From assembly GCF_900156575.1 (NCBI RefSeq), contig NZ_FTNY01000004.1, forward strand, positions 558,001 to 622,000: a stretch of DNA of 64,000 nucleotides. Reading direction: 5' to 3'. Source of the DNA: Chryseobacterium shigense. GTDB taxonomy: Bacteria; Bacteroidota; Bacteroidia; Flavobacteriales; Weeksellaceae. The first letter of the stretch is position 1. Every line of letters starts with the position of its first letter. A program made the translations under genes and the position numbers. Below are positions 35,450 through 45,136 of the stretch, piece by piece. The notes beneath the pieces were generated by a model that saw only the letters and a program-made list of their open reading frames with translations, searched no databases and was not told the origin of the DNA.

Positions 35450-35905
35450 ATGAAGCAGAATAATAATGAAAATTTCAAGCATATTCATATCGGAAAATAC
35501 CTTCAGGCAAGGGTTGAGGATCTGCAGATCCCACAAGATAGGATCGGTAATTTTTTAAATGCAACCGATAAGGAAATACAGTTGATGTACCAAGCAGAGA
35601 GTATAGACAGCCATCAATTATTAAGATGGAGCAAATTATTGGAATATGACTTTTTCAGACTGTATTCGCAGCATCTGATATTGTATTCTTCTCCTACAAA
35701 AAATGATCCTTCCAAAAAGGATATAATCAATCGTTTACCTGCCTTTAGGAAACACATCTATACCAAAGAAATTATCGATTTTATTTTAGAGCTTATCAAT
35801 ACCGGACAAAAAACCAAACAAGAAATTATTACCGAATACAGAATACCTAAAACTACTTTGTACAAGTGGGTTGCAAAACATACCGATTCCAATACAGAAT
35901 ATTAA
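35450..35905 (+). CDS. Helix-turn-helix protein, first of a pair
   Basis: The 151-aa protein opens with HIHIGKYLQARVEDLQIPQD, like the first helices of an HTH_3 or phage-type regulator, followed by RWSKLLEYDFFRLYSQHLIL. Its C-terminal 45 residues form a second, transposase-like helix-turn-helix (KTKQEIITEYRIPKTTLYKW). No nuclease or transposase catalytic domain follows. I recall the same arrangement as a recurrent pair in Chryseobacterium genomes, sometimes labelled transposase; that memory is not checked. It is 17 bp ahead of a second HTH gene. Confidence 0.65.
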   Translation: MKQNNNENFKHIHIGKYLQARVEDLQIPQDRIGNFLNATDKEIQLMYQAESIDSHQLLRWSKLLEYDFFRLYSQHLILYSSPTKNDPSKKDIINRLPAFRKHIYTKEIIDFILELINTGQKTKQEIITEYRIPKTTLYKWVAKHTDSNTEY

Positions 35906-35922
35906 AATAAATTTTAAAAAAA

Positions 35923-36240
35923 ATGACACATCCTAATTATAATAAAATTTATCTTGATCTCATTGACAGAAAATTTCCTCACAGAAGAAAAGAACTTATC
36001 CCTTTACTGGCCAAAGAAATAAAAAATTCTCTGGAACTGATCAACCTCAACAATTTGATTTTCAACTATCAAAAAAAAGAGATACTGGCTTTCAATCAGA
36101 GACTGAGATCTTATGATGAAGTAAGTATAAAAAAAATAATCGACTATCAAAAAATGCATCAACTCAACAATCAGGAGATAGCCCATCAATTCAGAATTAG
36201 CAGAAATACGATTGCCAAATGGAAAAAACTGTTTGCATAG
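35923..36240 (+). CDS. Helix-turn-helix protein, second of a pair
   Basis: A 105-aa basic protein beginning MTHPNYNKIYLDLIDRKFPH. Its C-terminal half ends in a transposase-OrfA-like helix-turn-helix (LNNQEIAHQFRISRNTIAKW) that resembles the end of the protein before it (Q-E-I-x-x-x-(Y/F)-R-I-x-(K/R)-x-T-(L/I)-x-K-W). The pair may be a two-part regulator or remnants of a mobile element. No terminal inverted repeats or second transposase frame were found nearby. Confidence 0.6.
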   Translation: MTHPNYNKIYLDLIDRKFPHRRKELIPLLAKEIKNSLELINLNNLIFNYQKKEILAFNQRLRSYDEVSIKKIIDYQKMHQLNNQEIAHQFRISRNTIAKWKKLFA

Positions 36241-36305
36241 AATAAAAGAACGATTTGAAATTCTGACAAAGCTGAAAGTCAAATCATTTCTAAATTTTCC
36301 ACAAA

Positions 36306-36334
36306 AAAAATCTCTCACATCGTAAGAGATTTTT
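36306..36334. terminator. Bidirectional terminator
   Basis: AAAAATCTCT (36306-36315) pairs with AGAGATTTTT (36325-36334); A-rich on one side and T-rich on the other. It separates the HTH pair from the convergent five-gene envelope operon. Confidence 0.8.
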
Positions 36335-36352
36335 TCGTTTCAGATTATTTAC

Positions 36353-37123
36353 TTATTCTTTAATCAGTTTTTCATAAGTCAAACTGCCATCTTTTAAAGT
36401 AATCTCCAGATAATAACTTCCCGGTTTCAAATCGGAAACAGTGATAGCGTCACCATTAAGTTCCAAAGATCTAACTTTTCTTCCCGTCGATTCATATACA
36501 TCAACAGATTTGATTTTATCTGCATTTTTAAATTGTACCCTGTCTGTAGCCGGATTCGGATATAGAATTACTTTCTTACTTTCAGCAATGGCCTCGCTTG
36601 TGCCCAGTACTGCTCTTGTTAACACAGCATATCCTCTGTTGGACGTTCCTCCGCCATGATAAGCCAAAGCTGTAGAAGATCCTTTAGCAAAGAAAATATT
36701 GATGGCGTTGGTATTATTTGTAAAAACAGTATCTCCATTTCCTCCTGCAAGGGATCTTGTGGCCACAATGGTGCGGGTTCCTCCACTCGTCGTATTTGAG
36801 GTAATCGTCCAGTCCTGTGCAGCATCTGCATTAGGAGTTTGTCCTATTCCTGCAAAAGTATAATCAATATTGGTATTGGATGTCGAGTTTGAATTATAAA
36901 TAAATCCGTCGACTCCTGTTACCATTCCTCCGCTTGTCCCGTTACCTCCAAAACCTACTCCTAAATAGGATGTATCCGGTCCTGTAAGCGTCATGGTAAC
37001 TGTAGTAGGATTGGTATTAATTTTTATAGTCATACCGGCCGATAAATTGACCGTTCCTGTCGAAAACTGTGCCCATACCAGATTGGCAAGGGCTACACTA
37101 AGTACTAGTAGAACTTTTTTCAT
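36353..37123 (-). CDS. DOMON-like secreted protein with T9SS sorting domain
   Basis: The 256-aa protein has a signal peptide (1-19). Residues 20-180 resemble a DOMON domain, a beta sandwich that binds haem or sugar in known members: SYLGVGFGGNG near the start, AAQDWTITSNT and GGTRTIVATRSL in the middle, and YHGGGTSNRGY near the end, like the DOMON YHG...RG signature. Residues 180-256 are a T9SS sorting domain (VILYPNPATDRVQF, then LKPGSYYLEI). It is the last gene of a five-gene operon, one base after the ankyrin gene's stop. It is probably displayed on the cell surface. The haem link is inferred from the operon. Confidence 0.68.
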   Translation of the reverse strand: MKKVLLVLSVALANLVWAQFSTGTVNLSAGMTIKINTNPTTVTMTLTGPDTSYLGVGFGGNGTSGGMVTGVDGFIYNSNSTSNTNIDYTFAGIGQTPNADAAQDWTITSNTTSGGTRTIVATRSLAGGNGDTVFTNNTNAINIFFAKGSSTALAYHGGGTSNRGYAVLTRAVLGTSEAIAESKKVILYPNPATDRVQFKNADKIKSVDVYESTGRKVRSLELNGDAITVSDLKPGSYYLEITLKDGSLTYEKLIKE

Positions 37124-37124
37124 T

Positions 37125-37652
37125 TTAATTTTTTAAGAGGTTGATGATTTCTTTATTATTGGTCTGTAATGCATATTCAAAAGGTGTCATTCCCATTGAA
37201 TCTTTTTTAGATTGATCTGCTTTGTGTTGAAGCAGCAATTCTATCAGCTCTTTGTTTCCAAACTTTACCGCCCAGAAGAGAGGCGTAGATCCGGTAGAAT
37301 CTGCAATATTCGGGTCGGCATTTTTACTTAATAAATAAGCGGTCAGATCTTTATTATATTTTACAGAAAGTCCTGCCAATGCAGTCCCTTCCTGGCTTTT
37401 ATAATTGATGTCTTTCACATGATCCATCAAAAATTTCGCAACTTCGGTATTTCCTCTGTAGCACGCCAGAATGAGCGGCGAAAAACCACTCTCGTTGGTT
37501 GTATTGATAATATCCGGATCCTGTTTCATAAGATGTTTCACTTCATCTACTGTTCCTGTTCTGGCAATATCAAATATTGATTTGGCTTTTTCCTGCGCTG
37601 AGATCGCAGAAAAACCAAGGAAAATACTTAGGATAATGATAATGTTTTTCAT
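37125..37652 (-). CDS. Periplasmic ankyrin-repeat protein
   Basis: The 175-aa protein starts with a signal peptide (MKNIIIILSIFLGFSAISAQ) and then carries about four ankyrin repeats: SGFSPLILACYRGNTEVAKF, KSQEGTALAGLSVKYNKDLT, GSTPLFWAVKFGNKELIELL, and MGMTPFEYALQTNNKEIINL. Exported ankyrin proteins of this size in other bacteria (Pseudomonas AnkB, Campylobacter Cj1386) support catalase, the latter by helping haem delivery. A scaffold or haem-handling role here would fit the cytochrome and DOMON genes. Its ATG overlaps the YceI stop by four bases. Confidence 0.85.
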   Translation of the reverse strand: MKNIIIILSIFLGFSAISAQEKAKSIFDIARTGTVDEVKHLMKQDPDIINTTNESGFSPLILACYRGNTEVAKFLMDHVKDINYKSQEGTALAGLSVKYNKDLTAYLLSKNADPNIADSTGSTPLFWAVKFGNKELIELLLQHKADQSKKDSMGMTPFEYALQTNNKEIINLLKN

Positions 37653-38194
37653 GGTTTTGCCATTACGTAATTGTATTGTACATTCACATTTTCGGCCACC
37701 TTCTTGCTTACCATTTTGGGGATCGTGACGTTATGATCTGCAGGTCTTGCTACAAAACCGCCTTGCATATAGATTTTTCCATCCTTGGCATAAATAGTCG
37801 CTACAGAAGAAACAGCTTTATCTACCCCGTGAAAATTCAGGGTTCCCTGAACGTTGTATTTCTGTGGGGAAGCAGTAAGTTTTGTTTTGTCAAAATTAAC
37901 CACTTTTCCTTTAAAGATTGTTTTAGGGTATTTTGCCGTTTCGGCATAGCTTTCATTGAAATGCTCCTCCATTAATTTGGTTTTAAAATGAAAATTTTTC
38001 ACCGCCGAGACCGAGGCTATTTCTCCATTGTCCGCATTCAGAACGACTATATTATTATCATCCTTTGCATACACATCTTCAAACAGAGGCAGAGATGCCT
38101 CGAAGGTTACATTTCCTTTCTGGGAGCTGTATTTCTGCGCTGAAACAAAGCCTGCAAAAAACAGAACAGCGTTCAAGAATATTAATTTTTTCAT
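37649..38194 (-). CDS. YceI-family periplasmic lipocalin-like protein
   Basis: The start was set at the ATG at 38194, beginning a signal peptide (MKKLIFLNAVLFFAGFVSAQ); a TTG two codons upstream is less likely. The 181-aa protein has the YceI barrel pattern: SSQKGNVTFEASLPLF, VKNFHFKTKLMEEHFNES, YPKTIFKGKV, and VQGTLNFHGVDKAV. YceI proteins bind long isoprenoid chains such as quinones, and are often found near cytochromes. This supports a quinone-linked redox function for the operon. Confidence 0.88.
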   Translation of the reverse strand: MKKLIFLNAVLFFAGFVSAQKYSSQKGNVTFEASLPLFEDVYAKDDNNIVVLNADNGEIASVSAVKNFHFKTKLMEEHFNESYAETAKYPKTIFKGKVVNFDKTKLTASPQKYNVQGTLNFHGVDKAVSSVATIYAKDGKIYMQGGFVARPADHNVTIPKMVSKKVAENVNVQYNYVMAKP

Positions 38195-38206
38195 ATCCAA
38201 TATTTT

Positions 38207-38545
38207 TTAATTTTCGGTAAGCCCATCAGCTTTCCATTTGATGAAGGTATTGATCTGAGTCTGAGATAAGGAACCACCCTGCGGCATTTTACCAGGATCT
38301 CCGTTAGGTCTTTGTATCCTGTCGATAATTCCATCTATATTATTCTTAACATCCGTGTAGGTAGCTAGTGGTTTGAAACTCCCTGCAGAATGACAGTTGA
38401 TGCAACTATTGTCTATAATAGCTTTCACCTCAGTGTATCTCACAGGGGCTGTAATGGGAGTATTGTCAGATATTTCCTCATAGGTTCTGCTGTCACAAGC
38501 AGTTAATAAAGCAGCTGATGACAATAAGTATAGTATTTTCTTCAT
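38207..38545 (-). CDS. Monohaem c-type cytochrome lipoprotein
   Basis: Start at the ATG at 38545, one base after the DUF5777 stop. The N-terminus MKKILYLLSSAALLTACDS carries a lipobox (LLTAC, lipid-modified Cys), so the 112-aa protein is membrane-anchored. The covalent haem site is CINCHS (C-x-x-C-H) in VKAIIDNSCINCHSAG, and GKMPQGGSLSQTQINTFIKW supplies the distal Met ligand (Met in KMPQGG) typical of this small cytochrome group. It would pass electrons in the periplasm. Confidence 0.88.
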   Translation of the reverse strand: MKKILYLLSSAALLTACDSRTYEEISDNTPITAPVRYTEVKAIIDNSCINCHSAGSFKPLATYTDVKNNIDGIIDRIQRPNGDPGKMPQGGSLSQTQINTFIKWKADGLTEN

Positions 38546-38546
38546 T

Positions 38547-39395
38547 TTAAAAAACTCTGTAAAGGTTAAACCCAAAGAATATCTGTCCTTTTCCCCACTT
38601 CCCTACTGCATTGGAGAGATAGCCGATATCTGAATTGATCTGGGAATTGGAGAATAAGAGCTGGAACACGTGTCCCCCGGTTTCTATATCCATCCCTAAA
38701 GACAAGGGATTTTTATAAAAACTGTGATTGTCAAAATTCACAAAATACTCTGCGTTGAGAGAAATTCTTTTGGAAATTTTATAACGGCCTCCTAATCCTG
38801 CCAGGAATTGATTTTTATCTTCAATGGCCGGATCATACAAATTTTTATGAATGAAAGAAGGTGTCAGCTGTAACGAAAACTTATCATTGAAACGTCTTGA
38901 AATTAAAGCCTGAGTAAGATAAGCCAGCCGGTCACCGAATTTAAGATAAGGATAGTTGTCTTTATCGAGATCTGTATTTAAAGCCATGACGTTATAGCCT
39001 ACAATATCTGCCGGAAAGTTTTCAGTTTGCTTTACCAGTTTATACTTGACCGCGCCCTCGAATGTTTTCATATTCGTTTCTCTGGAAAGACTCACTGATA
39101 CGGCGTCTGTAAGACCATAGATAACTCCCAGTTTTGTAGACGCATCATCAAGGCCGAAAAAGTTTTTGAATCCGGTACTTATATCCCCAAAACGGTGAGC
39201 CACCACAATGTACCATTCGTTTTTAGCAGAAAGCTTTGTGGACTGTCCGGTGACAATTTGCAGCGCTTTAAAGGCTGGCTGAGAAATTTCTGTATCTGTT
39301 TTGAGTGTGTCAATATCTTTTAGCAGATCTTCCTGTGCTGAGACAAGACCTGAAGCCAATACCGACAAAAATAAGAGAGTTTTTGTCATATACAT
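38547..39395 (-). CDS. DUF5777-like outer-membrane beta-barrel protein
   Basis: The 282-aa protein has a signal peptide (MYMTKTLLFLSVLASGLVSAQ) and a barrel-like body. WYIVVAHRFGDISTGFKNFFGLDD (split by short loops) and GVIYGLTDAVSVSLSRETN match the DUF5777 family start; later strands include FSLQLTPSFIH and ISLNAEYFVNF, and it ends GQIFFGFNLYRVF with a terminal Phe. The family is of unknown function and is often beside c-type cytochromes in Bacteroidota. It leads the five-gene operon and lies just behind the Crp-type site. Confidence 0.8.
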   Translation of the reverse strand: MYMTKTLLFLSVLASGLVSAQEDLLKDIDTLKTDTEISQPAFKALQIVTGQSTKLSAKNEWYIVVAHRFGDISTGFKNFFGLDDASTKLGVIYGLTDAVSVSLSRETNMKTFEGAVKYKLVKQTENFPADIVGYNVMALNTDLDKDNYPYLKFGDRLAYLTQALISRRFNDKFSLQLTPSFIHKNLYDPAIEDKNQFLAGLGGRYKISKRISLNAEYFVNFDNHSFYKNPLSLGMDIETGGHVFQLLFSNSQINSDIGYLSNAVGKWGKGQIFFGFNLYRVF

Positions 39396-39417
39396 TTTGA
39401 ATTAAATTATGATATGA

Positions 39418-39463
39418 CAAACTTATTGAGTTATAAATTCAAAAGTGTGTGATAAAAGTCACC
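39418..39463 (-). promoter_or_regulatory. Promoter with Crp-type site for envelope operon
   Basis: On the minus strand TAAGTTTG (39418-39425) is a good -7 box, giving a start near 39413. TGTGA-TAAAAG-TCACC (39448-39463, plus-strand reading) matches nine of ten bases of the Crp consensus half-sites (TGTGA-N6-TCACA). Its centre, 39455.5, is about 42 bp upstream of the start, the class II activator position. A weaker dyad AATTG-N7-CAATT lies at 39469-39485. Confidence 0.6.
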
Positions 39464-39515
39464 GAACAAATTGTTTTTATCAATTAATAATATAAAAACA
39501 TTCAAACATCATTTA

Positions 39516-40175
39516 TTAGATTGATCTAACATTCTCATTGACAGGAATTTTGATTCCTTCTTTAGTCTGGAAAATTTCGCCTTCATTTTCTATTTTCTTC
39601 AGCACTCTGCTCACTACCTCTCTGGAAGTACCCAAATTACTGGCTATTTCACGGTGGGTAATCTTCAGTGGATTGTTTCCTGTCGCTGAAATCTGTTGTT
39701 TGATGTAGTTCAGAACTCTTTTATCAAGTCTGTGGAATACGGCATCATTGACCATATTCATGACATCTGAAAATCGTTTGTCGTATTCATGATAAAAAAC
39801 TTTATTGATTTCGGGAAAGCGGATCAGCCACTCATGAATCACGGAAACAGGAATCAGGATCACTTCAGACTCTTCTTCGGCCACAGCGTATACTCTGCTT
39901 GTATAATCTGTAAATATCGATGAAAAAGTCATCAGACAGCTGTCATTAGGCTTTATATAATAATAGATCAATTCTCTTCCATCATTCAGGGTAAACACCT
40001 TGATTGAACCTTTGATCAAAAAAGGAACATACTTATTTTTCTGTCCTTCCCTGATAATTTCTGTTTTTGCTTTTATATCAGTAATAACTGCACTTGCGTG
40101 CATTTCATTTAAGAAGTCCTCACCCAAGAAACTGAATTTCTCAAGAATAAATTGATTATTAATCATATCTGCCAT
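39516..40175 (-). CDS. Crp/Fnr-family transcriptional regulator
   Basis: Start at the ATG at 40175 (219 aa); earlier codons to 40214 overlap the promoter and are unlikely to be read. The N-terminal cyclic-nucleotide-binding-like barrel (EIIREGQKNKYVPFLIKGSI, around 40-60) is followed by the dimer helix and a helix-turn-helix ITHREIASNLGTSREVVSRV. The recognition helix TSREVVSR keeps the Arg, Glu and Arg that in E. coli CRP (SRETVGR) read the TGTGA half-site. No Cys cluster for an Fnr iron-sulfur centre is seen. The nearest target is the operon 120 bp downstream with a TGTGA-N6-TCACC site. Confidence 0.9.
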   Translation of the reverse strand: MADMINNQFILEKFSFLGEDFLNEMHASAVITDIKAKTEIIREGQKNKYVPFLIKGSIKVFTLNDGRELIYYYIKPNDSCLMTFSSIFTDYTSRVYAVAEEESEVILIPVSVIHEWLIRFPEINKVFYHEYDKRFSDVMNMVNDAVFHRLDKRVLNYIKQQISATGNNPLKITHREIASNLGTSREVVSRVLKKIENEGEIFQTKEGIKIPVNENVRSI

Positions 40176-40188
40176 ATCATTTTCAAGA

Positions 40189-40196
40189 CAAATATA
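40189..40196 (-). promoter_or_regulatory. Candidate -7 box for Crp/Fnr gene
   Basis: TATATTTG on the minus strand fits TAnnTTTG, 14 bases before the ATG at 40175. No -33 TTG at normal spacing. Confidence 0.4.
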
Positions 40197-40412
40197 TAAA
40201 ATTGAAGTATTCAAATGTTATAAAAACAACATTCTTTCATTATCACTGTTGAAAATTTAACAATCGATTCATTAATCAGAATATTTTAAACACTATTGAT
40301 ATTTTACATTTAAAATATTCAATAAAAAAAGATAATATATATTTTTGTCATGATCCTTCTTTTTTATCTCTCGTTTTGGGACGATTGAATAGATAAGTTA
40401 AAATTAGGGATA

Positions 40413-40445
40413 AAACAAAAAATGCCCCGGCAAAACCGGGGCATT
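40413..40445 (-). terminator. Terminator of rpoBC-DUF3467 unit
   Basis: AATGCCCCGG (40421-40430) pairs with CCGGGGCATT (40436-40445). Read on the minus strand it runs into TTTTTTGTTTT. Confidence 0.9.
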
Positions 40446-40467
40446 CTTATGTATTGTAAGAAAAATC

Positions 40468-40773
40468 TTATGCTTGTACGTTGTTTCCTCCTAATACGAA
40501 AGGCTCAACTTCTTTGATTTCTCCGAACTGCTGCTCGTAGTTAGCAATGTTCTGTTGAAGAGCAGATAATACTCTTTTAGCGTGAAGTGGAGCAAGAATG
40601 ATTCTTGATCTTACTTTAGCTTGCTGAACACCCGGCATTAACTGGATGAAATCTACTACAAACTCAGATGGAGAGTGGTTTACCAATGCTAAGTTAGCAT
40701 ATACTCCAGCAGCTACCATTTCGTTTAATTCGATGTTGATGTTTCCGTCTTGTGGATTTTGATTGTTGTCCAT
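40468..40773 (-). CDS. DUF3467 domain protein
   Basis: Start at the ATG at 40773 (MDNNQNPQDGNINIELNEMV), giving 101 aa. It is a short cytoplasmic protein with the DUF3467 core GVYANLALVNHSPSEFVVDF, then LMPGVQQAKVRSRIILAPLH and AKRVLSALQQNIANYE. In Bacteroidota this gene regularly follows rpoC; its function is unknown but the position suggests a link to transcription or translation. It ends at the operon terminator. A 10-bp inverted repeat (GAAATTTGAG...CTCAAATTTC, 40800-40848) lies in the spacer to rpoC. Confidence 0.9.
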   Translation of the reverse strand: MDNNQNPQDGNINIELNEMVAAGVYANLALVNHSPSEFVVDFIQLMPGVQQAKVRSRIILAPLHAKRVLSALQQNIANYEQQFGEIKEVEPFVLGGNNVQA

Positions 40774-40860
40774 TGTTATAAAATATGTTTTTAAAATTCG
40801 AAATTTGAGATTGTGAAAATATAAAAATAAATCCAAACCTCAAATTTCAAATCATTAATT

Positions 40861-43800
40861 TTAGTTAAGGTCTTCGAATTCTTTTCTAGAACCTACAATT
40901 ACATTCTGGTATTCTTTAAGACCTGTACCTGCAGGGATTCTGTGTCCTACAATTACATTTTCTTTAAGACCACTTAAGAAGTCTACTTTACCAGCTACTG
41001 CTGCTTCGTTCAGAACTTTAGTCGTTTCCTGGAATGATGCTGCAGACATGAATGATTTAGTTTGAAGAGCTGCTCTTGTAATCCCTTGAAGTACAGGCGT
41101 TGCTGTAGCAGGTAAAGCTTCTCTTACTTCAACTAAAGCTTGATCTTCACGCTTCAATTTAGAGTTTTCGTCTCTTAATTCTCTTGCAGTAATCATCTGA
41201 CCTGGTTTGAATTCTTTAGAATCACCAGCTTCAGTTACCACTTTAAGTCCGAATACTCTGTTGTTTTCTTCCAGGAAGTCGAATTTATGCTCTAATGCAC
41301 CTTCAAGGAACTGAGTATCTCCTCCATCTACGATAGATACTTTGGTCATCATCTGTCTTACGATGATTTCGAAGTGCTTATCGTCGATTTTTACCCCCTG
41401 AAGACGGTAAACTTCCTGAATTTCATTAACCAGATATTCCTGAACAGCTGTTGGACCTTTAATTCTTAAGATATCGTCCGGAGTAATTGAACCGTCAGAA
41501 AGTGGCGAACCAGCTCTTACGAAGTCATTCTCCTGAACCAAGATCTGGTTAGATAATTTAACTAAATAAATTTTTCTTTCCCCAGTTTTTGCTTCAACGA
41601 TAAGTTCACGGTTACCTCTCTTAATTTTTCCGTAAGAAACTACCCCGTCGATTTCAGTAACAACCGCTGGGTTTGAAGGGTTTCTCGCTTCGAATAATTC
41701 GGTAACTCTCGGAAGACCTCCGGTGATATCCCCTGCTTTTGCAGATTTTCTTGGGATCTTGATCAAGACTTTACCAGCCTTAATTTTTTCACCATCGTTT
41801 ACCATTAAGTGGGCTCCTACCGGTAAGTTGTACCCTTTCTGTTCAACTCCTTTAGAATCTACCACCTTCAAGGTAGGTACGGCTTTCTTATTTCTGGATT
41901 CAGAGATTACTTTCTCTTCGAATCCTGTTTGTTCATCTATTTCAAGCTGGAATGAAATACCCTGGATAATATCCTCGTATTCTACTTTACCAGCAGTTTC
42001 AGCAATAATTACCGCGTTGTACGGATCCCATTTTGCAATCAGATCACCTTTCTTCACTTTATCACCAGACTTCACGACCAACTGAGAACCGTAAGGTACG
42101 TTAGCAATCATCATTGGTGTTCTTTGTTCGTTATCGGTAACCAATCTAAATTCTGTTGTACGTGAAACGACTACTTCCGCGGTATTACCGTTTTCATCTT
42201 CAGAAGTAATGGTTCTTACTTCGTCCAATTCTACGATACCGTCTCTTCTTGCAACAATAGATGGGTTTTCTGAAACGTTCGTGGATACCCCCCCTTGGTG
42301 GAAAGTTCTCAACGTAAGCTGAGTACCAGGTTCCCCAATAGATTGTGCTCCAATAACCCCTACTGCTTCACCCATGTGGATCATCTTACCGGTTGCCAGG
42401 TTTCTACCATAACATTTAGCACAGATTCCTTTTTTAGTTTCACAAGTAAGTGGAGAACGTACTTCAACAAATTCTAATCCTGCAGCTTCGATTCTCTTGG
42501 CTAATGCTTCATTAATTACCTGATCTGCTTCAGCGATTAACTCATCTGATTCCGGATCATAGATGTTATGAAGAGAAACTCTACCTAAGATTCTTTCAGA
42601 GATCTTTTCAACGATCTCGTCATTTTTCTTAAGGGCAGTTACTTCAGTACCTCTTAGGGTACCACAGTCGTCTTCAGTAACGATAACGTCCTGAGCAACG
42701 TCTACCAGTCTTCTGGTAAGGTAACCAGCATCGGCTGTTTTAAGAGCGGTATCTGCAAGACCTTTACGGGCACCGTGAGTAGAGATAAAGTATTCAAGGA
42801 TCGAAAGACCTTCTTTAAAGTTTGCAAGAATCGGGTTTTCGATAATTTCCGCACCGGTAGAACCTGCTTTTTGCGGTTTTGCCATCAAACCTCTCATCCC
42901 TGATAACTGACGGATCTGTTCCTTAGAACCCCTCGCACCAGAATCAAGCATCATATATACAGAGTTGAATCCACCTTGATCGGTTTTCATTCTACCCATA
43001 ATCATTTCAGTTAATCCGGCGTTGGTATTGGTCCAAACGTCGATTACCTGGTTATAACGTTCTGTATCGGTAATCAGACCCATGTTATAGTTGGCTCTAA
43101 TTTCGTCTACTGTTTCAATTGACGTAGCAATCATCTTTTTCTTCTCAACAGGTACTACGATGTCACCTAATGAGAATGAAAGACCTCCTTTGAATGCGTT
43201 TGAATATCCTAAGTCTTTCATGGCATCCAGGAACTTCACTGTTGTAGGGAAATCCGTATCAGCTAAAACTCTACCAATAATGTTTCTCAGTGATTTCTTC
43301 GTCAATAGTTCATTAACGTATCCTGATTGTTTTGGTACAATCTGGTTGAATAGAATTCTACCTAAAGAAGTTTCGATCAATTTTGTTGAAATCTCTCCGT
43401 TTTCTTTAACCGGTAGTCTACATCTTACTTTAGCATTCAATGAAACTCTACCTTCAGCATAAGCGATTTCGGCTTCTTCAGGAGAATAGAATGCAAGGCC
43501 TTCACCTTTCACTTTCATATCTTCTGTAGAGCTTAATTCTTTGGTCATGAAATAAAGACCAAGAACCATGTCCTGAGAAGGTACCGTGATTGGAGAACCG
43601 TTTGCCGGGTTCAAGATGTTTTGAGAACCTAGCATCAATAACTGAGCTTCAAGGATCGCTTCAGGACCTAATGGTAAGTGTACTGCCATCTGGTCACCAT
43701 CGAAATCGGCGTTGAATGCTGTTGTTACCAACGGGTGAAGTTGAATTGCTTTACCTTCGATCATCTTAGGCTGGAATGCCTGGATCCCCAGTCTGTGAAG

Positions 43801-45126
43801 GGTAGGTGCTCTGTTTAGTAGAACAGGGTGACCTTTCATCACGTTTTCAAGGATATCATATACTACAGGCTCTTTTCTGTCGATGATTCTCTTTGCAGAT
43901 TTCACAGTTTTTACAATTCCTCTTTCAATCAGTTTTCTGATGATAAACGGTTTGTAAAGTTCTGCTGCCATATCTTTAGGAATACCACATTCGTGAAGCT
44001 GTAAGTTTGGCCCTACAACAATTACGGAACGTGCAGAGTAGTCAACCCTTTTCCCTAGTAAGTTCTGACGGAAACGACCTTGTTTACCTTTCAATGAATC
44101 TGAAAGTGATTTCAATGGTCTGTTGGATTCAGATTTTACAGCAGAAGATTTTCTTGTATTATCGAATAATGAATCTACTGATTCCTGAAGCATACGCTTC
44201 TCGTTTCTCAAGATTACTTCCGGAGCTTTGATCTCCAATAGTCTTTTCAGACGGTTGTTTCTGATAATAACTCTTCTGTAAAGGTCATTTAAGTCAGAAG
44301 TAGCGAAACGTCCTCCATCCAATGGAACCAATGGTCTTAGTTCTGGTGGTATTACAGGAAGTACACGCATAATCATCCACTCCGGTCTGTTGATCATTCT
44401 TGTATTAGCACCTCTTAATGCTTCTACAACGTTCAATCTTTTAAGAGCTTCAGTTCTTCTTTGCTTGGAACCTTCGTTGTGAGCTTTGTGTCTCAAGTCG
44501 AAAGACAATGCATCAAGGTTGATTCTTTTTAGAAGATCTTCAACAGCTTCAGCCCCCATTCTGGCGATGAATTTGTTTGGATCAGAATCATCAAGATACT
44601 GGTTTTCCGCAGGAAGAGTGTCCATGATGTCAAGGTACTCTTCTTCTGTAAGGAACTCCATGTTATCGAAATCAGAACCATCTAATTTTTTAGCAATCCC
44701 CTGCTGAATCACTACATATCTTTCGTAGTAGATGATCATGTCTAATTTCTTAGAAGGAATTCCTAAAAGGTAACCGATTTTGTTTGGTAAAGAACGGAAA
44801 TACCAGATGTGAGCGATAGGCACAACAAGGTTGATGTGTCCGATTCTCTCTCTTCTGACTTTTTTCTCTGTAACTTCTACTCCACAACGGTCACAAACGA
44901 TCCCTTTGTAACGAATTCTCTTGTATTTACCACAAGCACATTCGTAATCCTTTACAGGACCAAAGATCTTTTCGCAGAACAACCCGTCTCTTTCAGGTTT
45001 GTGCGTTCTGTAGTTAATGGTTTCCGGCTTTAAAACTTCTCCTCTTGATTCCTGAAGAATCGATTCTGGTGAAGCTAAACCGATGGTTATTTTATTAAAT
45101 CTACTTGATTTATTTTTATTTGACAT
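40861..45126 (-). CDS. rpoC: RNA polymerase subunit beta'
   Basis: The 1421-aa subunit carries the N-terminal zinc finger [39 protein letters not shown], the catalytic Mg-binding [12 protein letters not shown] (around residue 475), the bridge helix and trigger-loop region, the second zinc cluster ([13 protein letters not shown]), and [14 protein letters not shown]. It is complete and collinear with Bacteroidota RpoC. It follows rpoB on the same strand after a 122-bp spacer with short repeats. Confidence 0.99.
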   Translation of the reverse strand: MSNKNKSSRFNKITIGLASPESILQESRGEVLKPETINYRTHKPERDGLFCEKIFGPVKDYECACGKYKRIRYKGIVCDRCGVEVTEKKVRRERIGHINLVVPIAHIWYFRSLPNKIGYLLGIPSKKLDMIIYYERYVVIQQGIAKKLDGSDFDNMEFLTEEEYLDIMDTLPAENQYLDDSDPNKFIARMGAEAVEDLLKRINLDALSFDLRHKAHNEGSKQRRTEALKRLNVVEALRGANTRMINRPEWMIMRVLPVIPPELRPLVPLDGGRFATSDLNDLYRRVIIRNNRLKRLLEIKAPEVILRNEKRMLQESVDSLFDNTRKSSAVKSESNRPLKSLSDSLKGKQGRFRQNLLGKRVDYSARSVIVVGPNLQLHECGIPKDMAAELYKPFIIRKLIERGIVKTVKSAKRIIDRKEPVVYDILENVMKGHPVLLNRAPTLHRLGIQAFQPKMIEGKAIQLHPLVTTAFNADFDGDQMAVHLPLGPEAILEAQLLMLGSQNILNPANGSPITVPSQDMVLGLYFMTKELSSTEDMKVKGEGLAFYSPEEAEIAYAEGRVSLNAKVRCRLPVKENGEISTKLIETSLGRILFNQIVPKQSGYVNELLTKKSLRNIIGRVLADTDFPTTVKFLDAMKDLGYSNAFKGGLSFSLGDIVVPVEKKKMIATSIETVDEIRANYNMGLITDTERYNQVIDVWTNTNAGLTEMIMGRMKTDQGGFNSVYMMLDSGARGSKEQIRQLSGMRGLMAKPQKAGSTGAEIIENPILANFKEGLSILEYFISTHGARKGLADTALKTADAGYLTRRLVDVAQDVIVTEDDCGTLRGTEVTALKKNDEIVEKISERILGRVSLHNIYDPESDELIAEADQVINEALAKRIEAAGLEFVEVRSPLTCETKKGICAKCYGRNLATGKMIHMGEAVGVIGAQSIGEPGTQLTLRTFHQGGVSTNVSENPSIVARRDGIVELDEVRTITSEDENGNTAEVVVSRTTEFRLVTDNEQRTPMMIANVPYGSQLVVKSGDKVKKGDLIAKWDPYNAVIIAETAGKVEYEDIIQGISFQLEIDEQTGFEEKVISESRNKKAVPTLKVVDSKGVEQKGYNLPVGAHLMVNDGEKIKAGKVLIKIPRKSAKAGDITGGLPRVTELFEARNPSNPAVVTEIDGVVSYGKIKRGNRELIVEAKTGERKIYLVKLSNQILVQENDFVRAGSPLSDGSITPDDILRIKGPTAVQEYLVNEIQEVYRLQGVKIDDKHFEIIVRQMMTKVSIVDGGDTQFLEGALEHKFDFLEENNRVFGLKVVTEAGDSKEFKPGQMITARELRDENSKLKREDQALVEVREALPATATPVLQGITRAALQTKSFMSAASFQETTKVLNEAAVAGKVDFLSGLKENVIVGHRIPAGTGLKEYQNVIVGSRKEFEDLN

Positions 45127-45136
45127 AATTTTTTTT

